Part shown: piece by piece, positions 1-7,386 of the stretch
Position numbering within the stretch: position 1 is the stretch's first letter
How the letters are laid out: each line of letters opens with the position of its first letter
From: Streptomyces sp. NBS 14/10
GTDB taxonomy: Bacteria > Actinomycetota > Actinomycetes > Streptomycetales > Streptomycetaceae
Assembly: GCF_002224125.1 (NCBI RefSeq)
Contig: NZ_NCSM01000055.1
Location: forward strand, 20,641-84,640
Reading direction: 5' to 3'
Length of the DNA: 64,000 nucleotides
Notes under the pieces: generated by a model
What the model was told of the DNA's origin: nothing
The model's database searches: none
The model's input: the letters and a program-made list of their open reading frames with translations, nothing else
Program-made: the position numbers and the translations under genes

Positions 1-14
1 CTCTTCTCGCTCAC
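1..14 (-). CDS. Start of a gene running off the left edge (probable partner ABC half-transporter)
   Basis: On the minus strand a GTG at 14-12 follows a strong Shine-Dalgarno run (GGGAGGAAG, complement of 20-28). Only four codons lie inside the window (M-S-E-K). It follows the exporter gene at 133-1866 in the same direction. Bacterial half-transporter exporters are often encoded as adjacent pairs, so a second half-transporter is the likely product, but this is inferred from position alone. Confidence 0.4.
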
Positions 15-32
15 GCCCCTTCCTCCCGCTCA

Positions 33-128
33 GTCTTGGCGCGCTTCAATGCGCGGGCTTCCCTCGTCGCTGCTCGCTCCTCCGTCGCTGCGCGGCTCCT
101 CAGTCCAGCCCGCACAGCGCGCCAAGAC
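33..128. repeat. Palindromic intercistronic element
   Basis: The ends are a perfect 12-bp inverted repeat: GTCTTGGCGCGC at 33-44 and its complement at 117-128. Inside is a second pair, GCGGGCT at 53-59 and AGCCCGC at 107-113. RNA from either strand could fold into a long stem. It separates the stop of the ABC gene (133) from the Shine-Dalgarno of the next gene (20-28). A minus-strand reading frame crosses it from an ATG overlapping the ABC stop (136 down to 11, 41 codons). That frame is Arg/Ala/Glu-rich and looks like read-through of a repeat, not a gene. It may belong to a dispersed REP-like family. Confidence 0.5.
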
Positions 129-132
129 ACGC

Positions 133-1866
133 TCATGCTGCCTCCTGCTCGGTGAGCTGGGAGAGCACGATCTCCCGGTAGGTCTGGTTGTTCTCCATCA
201 GTTCGGCGTGGGTGCCGGTGCCGACGACCCGCCCCTCGTCGAGGACCACGATCCGGTCCGCGCCGCGGATGGTGGACACCCGCTGGGCGACGATGACCAC
301 CGTCGCGTCCTCCGTCTCATCCGCCAGCGCGGCGCGCAGCCGCGCGTCCGTGGCGTAGTCCAGGGCCGAGAAGGAGTCGTCGAAGAGGTACACGGCCGGC
401 TGGCGGACCAGCGCGCGGGCGATCGCCAGCCGCTGCCGCTGCCCGCCGGACACATTGCCGCCGCCCTGCGCGATGGGGGCCTCCAGCCCGCCCTCCATCC
501 GCTCGACGAAGTCACGGGCCTGGGCGATCTCCAGGGCCTGCCACAGCTCCTCGTCGGTCGCGTCCGGCTTTCCGTACCGCAGGTTCGAAGCGACGGTGCC
601 GGAGAAGAGGTACGGCTTCTGCGGCACCAGGCCGATGGACTCGGCCATCAGGACCGGGTCCATGTCGCGTACGTCGACCCCGTCGAGGTGCACACTGCCG
701 TCGGTCGCGTCGAACAGCCGCGGCACCAGGCCCAGCAGGGTGGACTTGCCGCTTCCGGTGGAGCCGATGACGGCCGTGGTCTGACCGGGCCTGGCGACCA
801 GTGAGACATCGCGCAGCACCGGCTCCTCGGCGCCCGGGTAGCGGAACTCCACGCCCCGCAGCTCCAGCAGGCCCCGGCGCTCCAGGGGCGGAACGGGCTT
901 CAGGGGCGGGGCGACGCTGGTCTCGGTCTCCAGCACCTCCTGGATGCGCTCGGCGCACACCTCGGCCCGCGGCACCATCATGAACATGAAGGTGGCCATC
1001 ATCACAGCCATCAGAATCTGCATCAGATAGCTGAGGAACGCGGTCAGCGCGCCGATCTGCATATCCCCGCTGTCGATGCGGTGCCCGCCGAACCAGACGA
1101 CCGCGACGCTGGAGAGGTTCACCACCATCATCACGGCCGGGAACATCAGCGACATCAGCCGGCCGGCCTTCATCGACACGTCGAGCAGCTCGGTGTTGGC
1201 CCCGGTGAAGCGGTCCCGCTCATGCTGGTCGCGGACGAAGGCCCGGATCACCCGGATGCCGGTGATCTGCTCGCGCAGCACGCGGTTGACGGTGTCGATG
1301 CGCTCCTGGACGCCGCGGAACAGCGGGCGCATCTGCCGGACGATCAGCGAGACGATGATGCCCAGGGTCGGCACGATGAGCAGCAGCAGCCCGGAGAGCG
1401 GCACATCCTGGTTGAGCGCCATGATGATGCCGCCCACACACATGATCGGCGCCGAGACCATCAAGGTGAACGACATCAGGGCCAGCATCTGGACCTGCTG
1501 TACGTCGTTGGTGGTACGGGTGATGAGGGAGGGCGCGCCGAAGTGGCCCACCTCACGCGCCGAGAAGGACTGCACGCGGTCGAAGACGGCCGCGCGCACA
1601 TCACGGCCGAGTGCGCTCGCCGTCCGGGCGCCGTAGTAGACGGCGCCGACGGAGCAGACGATCTGCGCCAGCGTGATGGCGATCATCAGGCCGCCGACCT
1701 GCAGGATGTAACCGGTGTCACCCTTGATGACACCGTGGTCGATGATGTCGGCGTTGAGGGTCGGCAAATAGAGCGTCGCCAGTGTCTGCACCAGTTGCAG
1801 CACGACGATCAAGGCAATCGATTGGGTGTAGGGCCTCAGGTACGCCCGTATAAGTCGGACCAGCAC
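133..1866 (-). CDS. ABC exporter, fused membrane and ATPase domains
   Basis: This 577-residue half-transporter couples ATP hydrolysis to export of an unknown substrate across the cytoplasmic membrane. The N-terminal ~320 residues hold about six membrane helices of the exporter (type IV ABC) fold. The C-terminal ATPase domain shows Walker A GSTGSGKST, a Q-loop (LVPQKPYLF), the signature VSGGQRQR, and Walker B VYLFDDSF, where an Asp replaces the usual catalytic Glu. That change suggests a degenerate nucleotide site that works with a canonical partner, fitting a heterodimer with the gene that starts at the left edge. The start is a GTG. An earlier role in drug or lipid export cannot be decided from sequence. 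Confidence 0.9.
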   Translation of the reverse strand: MLVRLIRAYLRPYTQSIALIVVLQLVQTLATLYLPTLNADIIDHGVIKGDTGYILQVGGLMIAITLAQIVCSVGAVYYGARTASALGRDVRAAVFDRVQSFSAREVGHFGAPSLITRTTNDVQQVQMLALMSFTLMVSAPIMCVGGIIMALNQDVPLSGLLLLIVPTLGIIVSLIVRQMRPLFRGVQERIDTVNRVLREQITGIRVIRAFVRDQHERDRFTGANTELLDVSMKAGRLMSLMFPAVMMVVNLSSVAVVWFGGHRIDSGDMQIGALTAFLSYLMQILMAVMMATFMFMMVPRAEVCAERIQEVLETETSVAPPLKPVPPLERRGLLELRGVEFRYPGAEEPVLRDVSLVARPGQTTAVIGSTGSGKSTLLGLVPRLFDATDGSVHLDGVDVRDMDPVLMAESIGLVPQKPYLFSGTVASNLRYGKPDATDEELWQALEIAQARDFVERMEGGLEAPIAQGGGNVSGGQRQRLAIARALVRQPAVYLFDDSFSALDYATDARLRAALADETEDATVVIVAQRVSTIRGADRIVVLDEGRVVGTGTHAELMENNQTYREIVLSQLTEQEAA

Positions 1867-1970
1867 ACCGGAACCCTAAGCGAGGGTCTTAGGGCATGCC
1901 CCTGGATTTACCGGTCTGCTGCCGGACCCCGTCATCATGGGGGGCGGCAGATGACGGGAGAGGGATCGCG

Positions 1971-2255
1971 ATGGCGATGAAGAACACGGCGGGGCCGCCG
2001 GCCGGCACCATCCGGTACTGGGCCGCGGCCAAGGCGGCCGCCGGCACCGCCGAGGAGCCGTACGCCGCGGCGACGCTCGCCGAGGCCCTGGCCGCGGCCC
2101 GGCAGCGGCACACCGCGCGGCCGGAGTTCGCGCGAGTGCTGGGGCGCTGTTCGTTCCTGGTCGACGGGGACCCCGTCGGCACCCGTGATCACAAGACGGT
2201 CCAACTGGCCGAGGGCGGCACGGTCGAGGTGCTCCCGCCGTTCGCAGGAGGGTGA
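1971..2255 (+). CDS. ThiS/MoaD-family ubiquitin-like sulfur-carrier protein
   Basis: This 94-residue protein begins with a short beta-type segment (GTIRYWAAAKAAAG) and ends with PPFAGG. The C-terminal Gly-Gly is the hallmark of MoaD/ThiS carriers, which are adenylated by an E1-like enzyme and thiocarboxylated to deliver sulfur. MoaD is usually about 80 residues, so the length fits. The ATG at 1971 was chosen because GGGAGAGGG lies just upstream; an earlier in-frame ATG at 1896 has no ribosome site. The pathway served (molybdopterin, thiamine or another) is not shown by the neighbours. Confidence 0.8.
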   Translation: MAMKNTAGPPAGTIRYWAAAKAAAGTAEEPYAAATLAEALAAARQRHTARPEFARVLGRCSFLVDGDPVGTRDHKTVQLAEGGTVEVLPPFAGG

Positions 2256-2265
2256 CCCCGACGTC

Positions 2266-3717
2266 ATGAGCAACCAGCCGCAGCACCCCGGGAATCATCC
2301 GTACGACCCTTATGGGCCGAACGGGTCGGCCGAGCCGCCGTACCAGGCTTACGAGGGATACGAGGGACACGAGGGCCAGGCGCAGCAGCAAGGCGCGTAC
2401 GGGGCCTACGCCCCGCAGGGGCAGTACGACGCGCACGGCCAGTACGACCCCCATGGGCAGCAGCCCGCCGCCTGGCAGGGGTACGACGGACAGCAGGGCT
2501 ACGACGGACAGCAGGCGGCGTACCAGCAGGGGTACCAGCACCCGCAGCAGCAGGGGTACCAGGATCAGGGGTACGCACAGCAGGGGTACGCCCAGCAGGG
2601 GTACGCACAGCAGGGGTACGCACAGCAGGGGTACGCACAGCACGGATACCACCAGGGCGGCCAGGCCCACCAGCAGCAGACGTACCAGGGGAACCAGCCG
2701 CACCAGGCGCAGGGATACCAGGGGCAGCAGGCAGGTCAAGGGCACCAGGGATACCAGGGGCAGCAGGAGCCGTACGCCGCTGCCTGGGACGGTCAGCGGC
2801 AGCACGCCCCGGCCGCCCAGACGACGGCGGACACCATGCAGTTCGCGGCCGCCACGCACACACCGCGCACCCCGGCCCAGGCCCAAGCCGTACCGTCGCC
2901 CTCGACTCCGGCCGAGCCCGCCGCCGAGCCCGCCGCATCCGCCAAGCCGCTCACCGCCGCCGAGCAGGCCCGCGCCGAGGGCCGCCCGATCATCCTCTCC
3001 CCGGGGCTGACGCCCGCCGCCCTGACCGCCGTGCTCGCCGCCCTCCTCGCGGCCACCGCGCCGCTGGCCCGGCCGGCCGTCGCCGTCGTCGTGGCGCTGC
3101 TCCAGGCGGTCACCGCGGCCGGCTGGTTCCGGCTCAACGGCATGTGGCCCGCCCGGCAGGGCATCGCGCTGGCCTTCGCGGGCGGTCTGGCCGCGGACAT
3201 CGGCCTGCTGACCACCGAGCGCGCCCACGCCCCGACCGTGCTCATGGGCACGATCGGCGTCTGGCTGCTGCTGGTGCTGATCCTCCAGCTGCGCAGCCAC
3301 GCCTCGCCCGACGAGCGGATGTACGGCCTGACGGCGACCGTCGCCTCGACCGCGGTCACCGTGATCGCGGCCGGGCACCTGGCCGCGGTCGCCGAGTCCT
3401 CGGACGCCGTCGTGGTGGGGGCCGCCGCCGTCGCCGTGGCGGCGCTCGTACGGGCCCTGCCGCTGCCGGGCGCGGCCGCCGCGGTCCTGGCGCTGGCGGC
3501 GTCCGCGGGCGCGGGCCTGGCGGCCACCCGGGTGACCGACACCGGCACCACCAACGCCGTGCTGCTGGGCCTGGCGGCGGGGGTGTGCGCGCTGATCGGA
3601 CTGCGCGTGGCCAGCTACGACTATCCGTCCCGCTTCGTCCATATGACCGCGGGCGTCGCCCTCCCCCTCGCCGCCGCGGCCCCGGCGGTCTATGTCATCG
3701 GGCGCGCCCTGGGGTGA
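2266..3717 (+). CDS. Tyr/Gln/Gly-repeat membrane protein, function unknown
   Basis: A 483-residue protein in two parts. Residues 1-~190 are low-complexity and rich in Gln, Gly, Tyr and Pro, with tandem QQGYA units encoded by a 15-bp DNA repeat (2566-2640). Residues ~240-483 hold about eight hydrophobic segments, so the tail is an integral membrane domain. The N-terminal arm is probably disordered and prion-like in composition. The start follows AGGAGG, which overlaps the previous stop codon, so it is likely cotranscribed with the ThiS-like gene. Similar tails occur in uncharacterised Streptomyces proteins; no enzyme motif is visible. Confidence 0.8.
   Translation: MSNQPQHPGNHPYDPYGPNGSAEPPYQAYEGYEGHEGQAQQQGAYGAYAPQGQYDAHGQYDPHGQQPAAWQGYDGQQGYDGQQAAYQQGYQHPQQQGYQDQGYAQQGYAQQGYAQQGYAQQGYAQHGYHQGGQAHQQQTYQGNQPHQAQGYQGQQAGQGHQGYQGQQEPYAAAWDGQRQHAPAAQTTADTMQFAAATHTPRTPAQAQAVPSPSTPAEPAAEPAASAKPLTAAEQARAEGRPIILSPGLTPAALTAVLAALLAATAPLARPAVAVVVALLQAVTAAGWFRLNGMWPARQGIALAFAGGLAADIGLLTTERAHAPTVLMGTIGVWLLLVLILQLRSHASPDERMYGLTATVASTAVTVIAAGHLAAVAESSDAVVVGAAAVAVAALVRALPLPGAAAAVLALAASAGAGLAATRVTDTGTTNAVLLGLAAGVCALIGLRVASYDYPSRFVHMTAGVALPLAAAAPAVYVIGRALG
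2566..2640 (+). repeat. Five tandem 15-bp units coding QQGYA
   Basis: The unit caggggtacgcacag occurs five times head to tail (2566, 2581, 2596, 2611, 2626). Only the second copy differs, at one base. The near identity of copies implies recent expansion by slippage or unequal exchange. Copy number probably varies between strains and changes the length of the disordered arm by five residues per unit. Confidence 0.9.
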
Positions 3718-3790
3718 TCCGGACCCCGCCGTACGGTTCGGCCCCTGCCGTGTGATCCGGACCTCGCCGTGTGATCCGGGCCTCGCCGCC
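3715..3790 (+). repeat. Stop-codon-containing 19-bp repeat downstream of the membrane protein
   Basis: The unit TGAtccggacctcgccgtg is repeated, with TGA at 3715 (the gene's stop), 3753 and 3772, i.e. spacings of 38 and 19. The region between 3734 and 3752 is a decayed copy. No terminator stem was recognised here. Confidence 0.75.
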
Positions 3791-3869
3791 CGGCCACGCC
3801 CGTACCGCTGCGGTTAGGCTCGCAGCCTCAGGCGTGGGCCTGAGCCAGAGCATGGGGGACCCCAACACA

Positions 3870-4565
3870 ATGCGCGCACTGCGAATCACGGCGATCGTCT
3901 TCGTCGTACTCGGCATTCTGTTCGTCGCCGCCGACCGCCTGGCGGTGTACTTCGCGGAATCCGAGGCCGCCGACAAGATCAAGACCAGTCAGGGGCTGAC
4001 CAACACCCCCGATGTCTCGATCAAGGGCTTCCCGTTCCTGACCCAGGTCGCCGGCAAGGAGCTGGACGAGGTCGAGATCGGCATGGACGGGCTGACCACG
4101 GACGCGGGGGGCGGCCGTACGGTGCGCGTCACCAAGCTCAACGCCTCGCTGCACAACGTCCGGATATCCAGCAGCTTCTCCTCCGCCACCGCCGACAGCG
4201 CCACCGGCTCCGCGCACATCAGCTACGCGGACCTGTCCACGGCGGCCGGCCAGGGCATCACGGTCGGCTACGCCGGGAAGGACAAGTCGGGCCAGGCCCG
4301 CGTCAAGATCACCGGACAGCTGATGGGCCTGAGCATGAGCACGTACTCCACGGTGACCCTCGTCAACGGCGACACGATCCGGATGCGCGCCGAGTCCGTC
4401 CCGGGCAGCAAGATCCCCGGGTGGGAGGAGAAGGTGCGCCAGCGCACGGACATCGACCGCAAGATCGACGGCCTGCCGACGGGCATGCGGCTCGAGAAGG
4501 TCGAGACGGACAAGGACGGCATAGACGTATCGGTCGTGGGTAATAACGTCGAGCTGGCGGGCTGA
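3870..4565 (+). CDS. LmeA-like (DUF2993) phospholipid-binding exported protein
   Basis: 231 residues. The N-terminus (MRALRITAIVFVVLGILFVA) is a signal or anchor helix, and the rest is a beta-rich domain typical of DUF2993. The mycobacterial member LmeA binds phosphatidylinositides in the periplasm and acts in lipomannan maturation. The features used are the size, the anchor and the N-terminal ESEAADKIK region followed by PDVSIKGFPFLTQ, which is characteristic of the family. The start at 3870 gives a clean signal; ATG 3852 is an alternative. It sits alone between repeats and a strong terminator-like stem. Confidence 0.8.
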   Translation: MRALRITAIVFVVLGILFVAADRLAVYFAESEAADKIKTSQGLTNTPDVSIKGFPFLTQVAGKELDEVEIGMDGLTTDAGGGRTVRVTKLNASLHNVRISSSFSSATADSATGSAHISYADLSTAAGQGITVGYAGKDKSGQARVKITGQLMGLSMSTYSTVTLVNGDTIRMRAESVPGSKIPGWEEKVRQRTDIDRKIDGLPTGMRLEKVETDKDGIDVSVVGNNVELAG

Positions 4566-4714
4566 GCCGACGGAACCCCCGGCGCCGCCCTCCCCTTGCG
4601 GCCTCCTCCCCCCACGCCGTTTCCTCCAGATCGTTCCTGCTGTCCATCCGCTGAGACGAACTCGTCCGCGATGGCAACATTCAGCAGACATTCAGCGGGC
4701 ATCCAGGGGCGTTC

Positions 4715-4744
4715 GGTGCCCCGCCGACCACTCGGCGGGGCACC
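4715..4744 (+). terminator. Perfect 13-bp hairpin after the LmeA-like gene
   Basis: Arms ggtgccccgccga (4715-4727) and tcggcggggcacc (4732-4744) pair perfectly around the 4-nt loop ccac. There is no U-tract, which is common for Streptomyces terminators. It would separate the LmeA-like gene from the sulfur operon. Confidence 0.8.
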
Positions 4745-4800
4745 GGGCGCCCCTCTCGTTTCACATCGCGGACAATCTCGTCTCACCATCCGACACACCG

Positions 4801-4830
4801 GTGACATGCCCGCCAGTCCGTCCCTACGAT
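4801..4830 (+). promoter_or_regulatory. Probable promoter of the leader peptide/rhodanese unit
   Basis: GTGACA (4801-4806) and TACGAT (4825-4830) are separated by 18 bp and resemble a housekeeping promoter. TACGAT ends 7 nt before the leader-peptide ATG, which predicts a leaderless transcript starting at that ATG. Confidence 0.5.
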
Positions 4831-4837
4831 CGGACGC

Positions 4838-4918
4838 ATGAAGCGACAGGCGGATCTCACGAAGCGGCGGGCAGTAGACCTGTGCCGCGTTGCCGCCATG
4901 CTCTGTCGCGCCGCCTGA
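4838..4918 (+). CDS. Cys-containing regulatory leader peptide upstream of the rhodanese
   Basis: A 26-codon ORF with the sequence pattern MKRQADLTKRRAVDLCRV followed by a second Cys (codons 16 TGC and 23 TGT). Actinobacterial sulfur-metabolism operons commonly carry short leader peptides with an Arg-Arg-x-Val-Asp-Leu core and Cys codons, and this one matches that pattern. The inferred job is to sense Cys-tRNA supply: ribosome stalling at the Cys codons would change expression of the rhodanese gene 164 nt downstream. It sits 7 nt after a good -10 hexamer, so it is probably translated from a leaderless mRNA. Attenuation itself is inferred; no clear terminator/antiterminator pair was resolved between 4919 and 5082. 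Confidence 0.8.
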   Translation: MKRQADLTKRRAVDLCRVAAMLCRAA

Positions 4919-5082
4919 CGAGGACGCGCGGCCCGCTCCTTTTCTTGCCTCATCGGCCCCGCTCCTTTCGGCCCGTCAGCCGAGCCCGCCCGCACTCCGT
5001 TCGTACGCTCGCTACCGAACCGCGCGTAGCCCGCATACCGACGCGTACCCGTACCGCCGCAACTGCCCCGGAGGAGAGAAAC

Positions 5083-5922
5083 ATGAGCCGCAGCGACGTC
5101 CTGGTTGACGCCGACTGGGTACAGGCCCGCATCGATGACCCCAAGACGGTCATCGTGGAGGTCGACGAGGACACCTCTGCCTACGACAAGAACCACATCA
5201 AGAACGCCATCCGGATCGACTGGCGGCAGGACCTCCAGGACCCGGTGCGCCGCGACTTCGTCGACCAGGCCGGTTTCGAGAAGCTGCTGTCCGAGAAGGG
5301 CATCGCCAACGACGACACGGTCGTGCTCTACGGCGGCAACAACAACTGGTTCGCCTCTTATGCCTACTGGTACTTCAAGCTCTACGGGCACCAGGACGTG
5401 AAGCTCCTCGACGGCGGCCGCAAGAAGTGGGAGCTCGACTCCCGCGACCTGGTCGCCGAGGCCCCGTCCCGGGCGAAGACCGAGTACAAGGCCAAGGCCC
5501 AGGACGCCTCGATCCGCGCCTTCCGCGACGACGTCGTGGCGGCCATCGGCTCGCTGAACCTGGTGGACGTCCGCTCCCCCGACGAGTTCTCCGGCAAGCT
5601 GCTCGCCCCGGCGCACCTCCCGCAGGAGCAGTCGCAGCGGCCGGGCCACGTGCCGACCGCCCGCAACATCCCCTGGTCGAAGTCCGCCAACGACGACGGC
5701 ACCTTCAAGTCCGACGACGAGCTCAAGGAGCTCTACGAGGGCGAGGGCGTCGACCTGTCGAAGGACACCATCGCCTACTGCCGCATCGGTGAGCGCTCCG
5801 CTCACACCTGGTTCGTCCTGCACGAGCTGCTGGGCCAGACCAACGTCAAGAACTACGACGGCTCCTGGACCGAGTACGGCTCCCTCGTCGGCGTGCCGAT
5901 CGAGCTGGGCGCCAACAGCTGA
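5083..5922 (+). CDS. Thiosulfate sulfurtransferase (rhodanese), two-domain
   Basis: 279 residues, two tandem rhodanese domains. The N-terminal domain (~1-130) is inactive-type and the C-terminal domain carries the active loop CRIGERSAHTW with catalytic Cys233. The enzyme moves sulfane sulfur from a donor such as thiosulfate to a thiol acceptor through a persulfide on Cys233, in the cytoplasm. The length and loop match actinobacterial CysA/SseA proteins. GGAGGAG (5070-5076) sets the ATG at 5083. It is downstream of a Cys leader peptide and 47 nt upstream of a DUF1416 gene, so a sulfur-assimilation operon is likely. Confidence 0.93.
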   Translation: MSRSDVLVDADWVQARIDDPKTVIVEVDEDTSAYDKNHIKNAIRIDWRQDLQDPVRRDFVDQAGFEKLLSEKGIANDDTVVLYGGNNNWFASYAYWYFKLYGHQDVKLLDGGRKKWELDSRDLVAEAPSRAKTEYKAKAQDASIRAFRDDVVAAIGSLNLVDVRSPDEFSGKLLAPAHLPQEQSQRPGHVPTARNIPWSKSANDDGTFKSDDELKELYEGEGVDLSKDTIAYCRIGERSAHTWFVLHELLGQTNVKNYDGSWTEYGSLVGVPIELGANS

Positions 5923-5969
5923 CCCTCCCTCCCCCTCCCCGATCTCCCCGAACGTAAGGACAGTCACCC

Positions 5970-6257
5970 ATGTGTGGAGCAACGGCCGGCGGCCCCGACG
6001 CGTCGACCATCAAGCCCGGCGAGACCACCATCCAGGGATCGGTGACCCGCGACGGCGAGCCGGTCACCGGCTACGTCCGGCTGCTGGACAGCACCGGTGA
6101 GTTCACCGCCGAGGTCCCCACCTCGGCCACCGGCCAGTTCCGCTTCTACGCGGCCGAGGGCACGTGGACCGTGCGCGCCCTGGTCCCGGGCGCGACCGCG
6201 GACCGCACCGTCGTCGCCCAGAAGGGTGGCCTGGCGGAGGTCGCCATCGCCGTCTGA
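5970..6257 (+). CDS. DUF1416 protein linked to sulfur metabolism
   Basis: 95 residues beginning MCGATAGGPDASTIKPGE, followed by a small beta-sandwich-like domain (GYVRLLDSTGEFTAEVPT, then GTWTVRALVPG). The family is restricted to actinobacteria and almost always follows a rhodanese gene, as here, but its biochemical role is unknown. An N-terminal Cys2 is conserved-looking and could carry sulfur; that is inference. A GTAAGGA site precedes the start. Confidence 0.88.
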   Translation: MCGATAGGPDASTIKPGETTIQGSVTRDGEPVTGYVRLLDSTGEFTAEVPTSATGQFRFYAAEGTWTVRALVPGATADRTVVAQKGGLAEVAIAV

Positions 6258-6307
6258 CGCGCAGCAGCGCATCAACGGTCAGGTACGGCCCTGGCGAACC
6301 GAGCCAC

Positions 6308-6361
6308 AAAAAAGAGGGGGCCGCGCCCCGGGGTTGGACGCCTCGGCGGGGTGCGGCCCTC
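6308..6361 (-). terminator. Intrinsic terminator oriented for leftward transcription
   Basis: A GC-rich stem (about 6314-6329 with 6348-6361, one bulge) is flanked on its left by six A residues (6308-6313), which read as a U-tract on the minus strand. This is the classic intrinsic terminator for transcripts moving leftward. The nearest leftward gene is the DsrE gene at 6698-7060, so its mRNA could run antisense through the DUF3099 gene before stopping here. The stem may also work, without a U-tract, for the DUF1416 transcript. Confidence 0.6.
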
Positions 6362-6423
6362 CGGGCTGTTCGGGGGCTGTCGTACGGGTGTCCGGGCGGC
6401 GCCCCCGGACGTATCCTGGTCGT

Positions 6424-6681
6424 ATGTACGCGCGACGGCGCCACGCATATTTCATCCTGATGGGCGCGTGCCTGACGCTCTTCATCTCGGCATGGGGATT
6501 CGTGCGCCTGTGGTCCGTCCCGGCGGCCGTCGTGATGTGCATCGTCGCCATGGTGATCCCGCCGCTCGCCGCCATCGTGGCCAACCGCAGGGGCCCGGAC
6601 GACCGGTGGTGGGACGAGTCGGGCGACGAGGAGTCCGACCGCTGGTGGCGGGAGCTGGACGAGTACAACCACCGCCGCTAG
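6424..6681 (+). CDS. DUF3099 small membrane protein
   Basis: 85 residues. Two hydrophobic segments (about 9-25 and 30-50) form a hairpin in the membrane, followed by an acidic, Trp-rich tail (RWWDESGDEESDRWW). This is the DUF3099 layout; function unknown. A TATCCT hexamer ends 6 nt before the ATG and no Shine-Dalgarno is visible, which suggests a leaderless mRNA. It converges with the DsrE gene with only 16 nt between stops. Confidence 0.8.
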   Translation: MYARRRHAYFILMGACLTLFISAWGFVRLWSVPAAVVMCIVAMVIPPLAAIVANRRGPDDRWWDESGDEESDRWWRELDEYNHRR

Positions 6682-6697
6682 CTCAGCAGACGAGAGA

Positions 6698-7060
6698 TCA
6701 GTAGACGAGCGCCTGTACGCCCTCCGGCATGATCTCGCTGACGAACACCTGTGCCCCCGCTATCCGGGCGCCCTCGATGAGGTCCTTCTCCTCGATGTCC
6801 CGGCGGGCCGCGCACTGCGAGCACACCGTGATCGTGCCGCCCGCGAGGATGCCGTCGATCAGCTCCGGCAGCGGCGCCGCATGCGGCAGCTCGAACTCGG
6901 CCGCGCGCCCCGGGAGCGCGAACCAGGAGGACTCCCCCGTCAGCCACAGCGAGACCTCCACACCGCTCGCCGCGGCCACCGCCGCCACCGTGAACGCCTG
7001 GGAGCACCGCTCGGGCGCGTCCGCGCCCGCCGTCACCTTGATCACCAGCTTCTTCGCCAT
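6698..7060 (-). CDS. DsrE-family protein
   Basis: 120 residues of the DsrE/TusD fold, a small alpha/beta protein class used in sulfur relay and related redox roles. It has a CSQCAARR motif near residue 83 with two Cys that could carry persulfide or bind a metal. The 'SLWLTGESSWFALPG' stretch is typical of the actinobacterial subgroup. Nearby sulfurtransferase genes fit a sulfur theme, but no partner Tus/Dsr genes are present. TAGGCT lies 6 nt before the ATG (minus strand), so the transcript is probably leaderless. Confidence 0.82.
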   Translation of the reverse strand: MAKKLVIKVTAGADAPERCSQAFTVAAVAAASGVEVSLWLTGESSWFALPGRAAEFELPHAAPLPELIDGILAGGTITVCSQCAARRDIEEKDLIEGARIAGAQVFVSEIMPEGVQALVY

Positions 7061-7243
7061 ACGGCCAGCCTAGGCCGGGCTGGAGACCTCCCCCGCGGCC
7101 TCCCCCGCGCCGTCCCCCGCAGCCCTCCCCCGCACGGGAGACCTCGAAGAGCCGGTCACCGCACCGGCGACTAGACTCGGCCCCGGTCCATGACCGTTCC
7201 GCAAGTCCCAACGGAACGTCCCACTCCTCCAAGGAGCGCGCTC

Positions 7244-7345
7244 GTGCTTGAGGCAGTCTTCACCACGCTGATGATCCTGGTCGTCGTCGCCACCCTTGGC
7301 TTCGCCGCGCTGACCTGGAAGAAGCTGTACCAGGGCCAGCGCTGA
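7244..7345 (+). CDS. 33-residue single-pass membrane peptide
   Basis: A GTG start with AAGGAG 7 nt upstream opens a 33-codon frame. Residues ~5-25 form a membrane helix (TTLMILVVVATLGFAALT) followed by a basic tail (WKKLYQGQR). The good ribosome site, the single-helix design and the tight 41-nt gap to the next gene support a real small membrane protein. Function unknown. Confidence 0.65.
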   Translation: MLEAVFTTLMILVVVATLGFAALTWKKLYQGQR

Positions 7346-7386
7346 CCCACCCCTCCCCCGCCCCTTCCCACAGATCGCCTGGATTC

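Noticed and set aside
11..136. 41-codon minus-strand frame starting ATGA at the ABC stop
   Set aside because: It lies across a palindromic element and is Arg/Ala/Glu-rich; a better-supported gene start with a strong ribosome site follows at 14.
2566..2640. Regular 15-bp array considered as CRISPR
   Set aside because: No spacers; the units are in-frame coding repeats with no cas genes nearby.
2185..3010. Long antisense and shifted frames over the Gln/Gly/Tyr repeat gene, rich in Arg/Thr/Pro
   Set aside because: Compositional shadows of a GC-rich repeat; no ribosome site, domain or conserved pattern.
1876..3642. 588-codon minus-strand frame across two plus-strand genes
   Set aside because: Leu/Val/Arg-rich antisense of the membrane protein; the plus-strand genes have start signals and recognisable domains.
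4596..5174. Frames overlapping the leader peptide region on both strands
   Set aside because: They conflict with the promoter, hairpin and leader-peptide signals and have no recognisable features.
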